NCBI GenBank assembly: GCA_036506495.1
Contig: DASXRQ010000167.1
Location: 1-41,803, forward strand
Reading direction: 5' to 3'
Source: DASXRC01 sp036506495
GTDB lineage: Bacteria; Actinomycetota; Actinomycetes; Mycobacteriales; Micromonosporaceae
DNA length: 41,803 nucleotides
A model generated the notes under the pieces. That model saw only the letters and a program-made list of their open reading frames with translations, was not told the origin of the DNA and did not search any database. The position numbers and the translations under genes are program-made. This document shows positions 41,545 through 41,803 of the stretch, piece by piece; the first letter of the stretch is position 1, and each line of letters opens with the position of its first letter.

Positions 41545-41803
41545 ACGCCATGCCGCCCGCCGACGCGCCGGCCCTGCAGAGCCTGGTCGACGCGGTATCC
41601 ACCACTCAGCTGCTCAGGGCGGCCGTCGAGCTCGGCCTCGTCGATCGCCTGAGCGACCACCACCTAGGCAGCACCGAACTCGCGGACACGTGTGCAACCG
41701 ACCCGTCGATGACCCGGCTGCTGCTCGACGCGCTCACCGTTCTCGGCGTCGCCCGCCGGGACGCACGGGGTCGGTACCGGCTCGCGGTCGACGGCCTGGC
41801 GCT
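41541..41803 (+). CDS. Methyltransferase N-terminal (winged-helix dimerisation) region, 3' end outside window
   Basis: The GTG overlaps the dikinase stop codon (GTGA), implying translational coupling; ATG 41550 is an alternative start. The 87 codons seen encode a winged-helix dimerisation domain (LQSLVDAVSTTQLLRAAVELGLVDRLSDHHLGSTELADTCATDPSMTRLLLDALTVLGVARRDARGRYRL), as found before the catalytic domain of SAM-dependent O-methyltransferases. The catalytic part lies beyond the window. With the dikinase it suggests stepwise modification of one small molecule. Confidence 0.7.
   Translation, partial: MNAMPPADAPALQSLVDAVSTTQLLRAAVELGLVDRLSDHHLGSTELADTCATDPSMTRLLLDALTVLGVARRDARGRYRLAVDGLA

Noticed and set aside
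1..41803. CRISPR arrays, tRNA genes, insertion sequences or prophage
   Set aside because: No regularly spaced repeats, tRNA-like sequences, transposases or integrases were seen on reading through the window.

Overview
The window is about 42 kb of high-GC DNA, with strongly GC-biased third codon positions, frequent GTG and some TTG starts, and Shine-Dalgarno sites of the GGAGG type. With the gene content (LacI-controlled sugar ABC transporter without its own ATPase, large LuxR-type ATPase regulator, PTPS/RibA paralogues, PEP-dependent dikinase), this points to a filamentous actinomycete. A Micromonospora- or Streptomyces-like genus is an inference; nothing in the window fixes the genus. No tRNA, rRNA, insertion sequence, integrase or CRISPR array was seen.

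Layout. (1) 1-7.5 kb, mostly minus strand: a partial NAD-dependent epimerase, a YghZ/Gpr-type aldo-keto reductase, a zinc-ribbon protein, a translationally coupled iron-ADH plus ABM-monooxygenase pair, a frameshifted DUF5655 gene, a secreted beta-helix protein and a lipoprotein. (2) 7.9-9.5 kb: a cold-shock protein, two small unknown genes and a truncated, frameshifted ScyD/ScyE-like relic. (3) 9.5-15.6 kb: a compact set of genes that looks like an uncharacterised small-molecule pathway. It holds a SAM methyltransferase, a GTP cyclohydrolase II fused to a RibD-type reductase, a BchC-like medium-chain dehydrogenase without the usual catalytic zinc ligands, a PTPS/QueD homologue with Glu in place of the catalytic Cys, and two GT4 glycosyltransferases. 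(4) 15.7-20.7 kb: a repeat-containing coiled-coil protein, a DUF5996 protein, a tandem PAP2 phosphatase divergent from a diacylglycerol kinase, a tiny basic membrane protein and a SgcJ/EcaC-type SnoaL protein. (5) 20.7-35.2 kb: a complete L-rhamnose regulon. (6) 35.3-41.8 kb: a phosphoribosyltransferase, a LAL-type LuxR regulator, a PEP-utilising dikinase resembling rifampicin phosphotransferase, and the start of another methyltransferase.

How the rhamnose block works. A solute-binding lipoprotein and two permeases import a rhamnose-containing ligand. Two GH78-type enzymes without signal peptides release L-rhamnose inside the cell. RhaI isomerises it, RhaB phosphorylates it, and a bifunctional aldolase/dehydrogenase cleaves rhamnulose-1-phosphate to DHAP and lactaldehyde and oxidises the latter. 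A LacI-family repressor sits divergently in the middle. A 12-bp operator (consensus TGAAWCGWTTCA) lies just downstream of the -10 hexamer of every inferred promoter of the block, including that of the repressor itself, giving an unusually clear self-contained regulon.

The most novel-looking part is region 3. It pairs a diaminopyrimidine-forming fusion enzyme with an active-site-altered PTPS, a dehydrogenase and two sugar transferases, which suggests a glycosylated pyrimidine- or pterin-derived metabolite.
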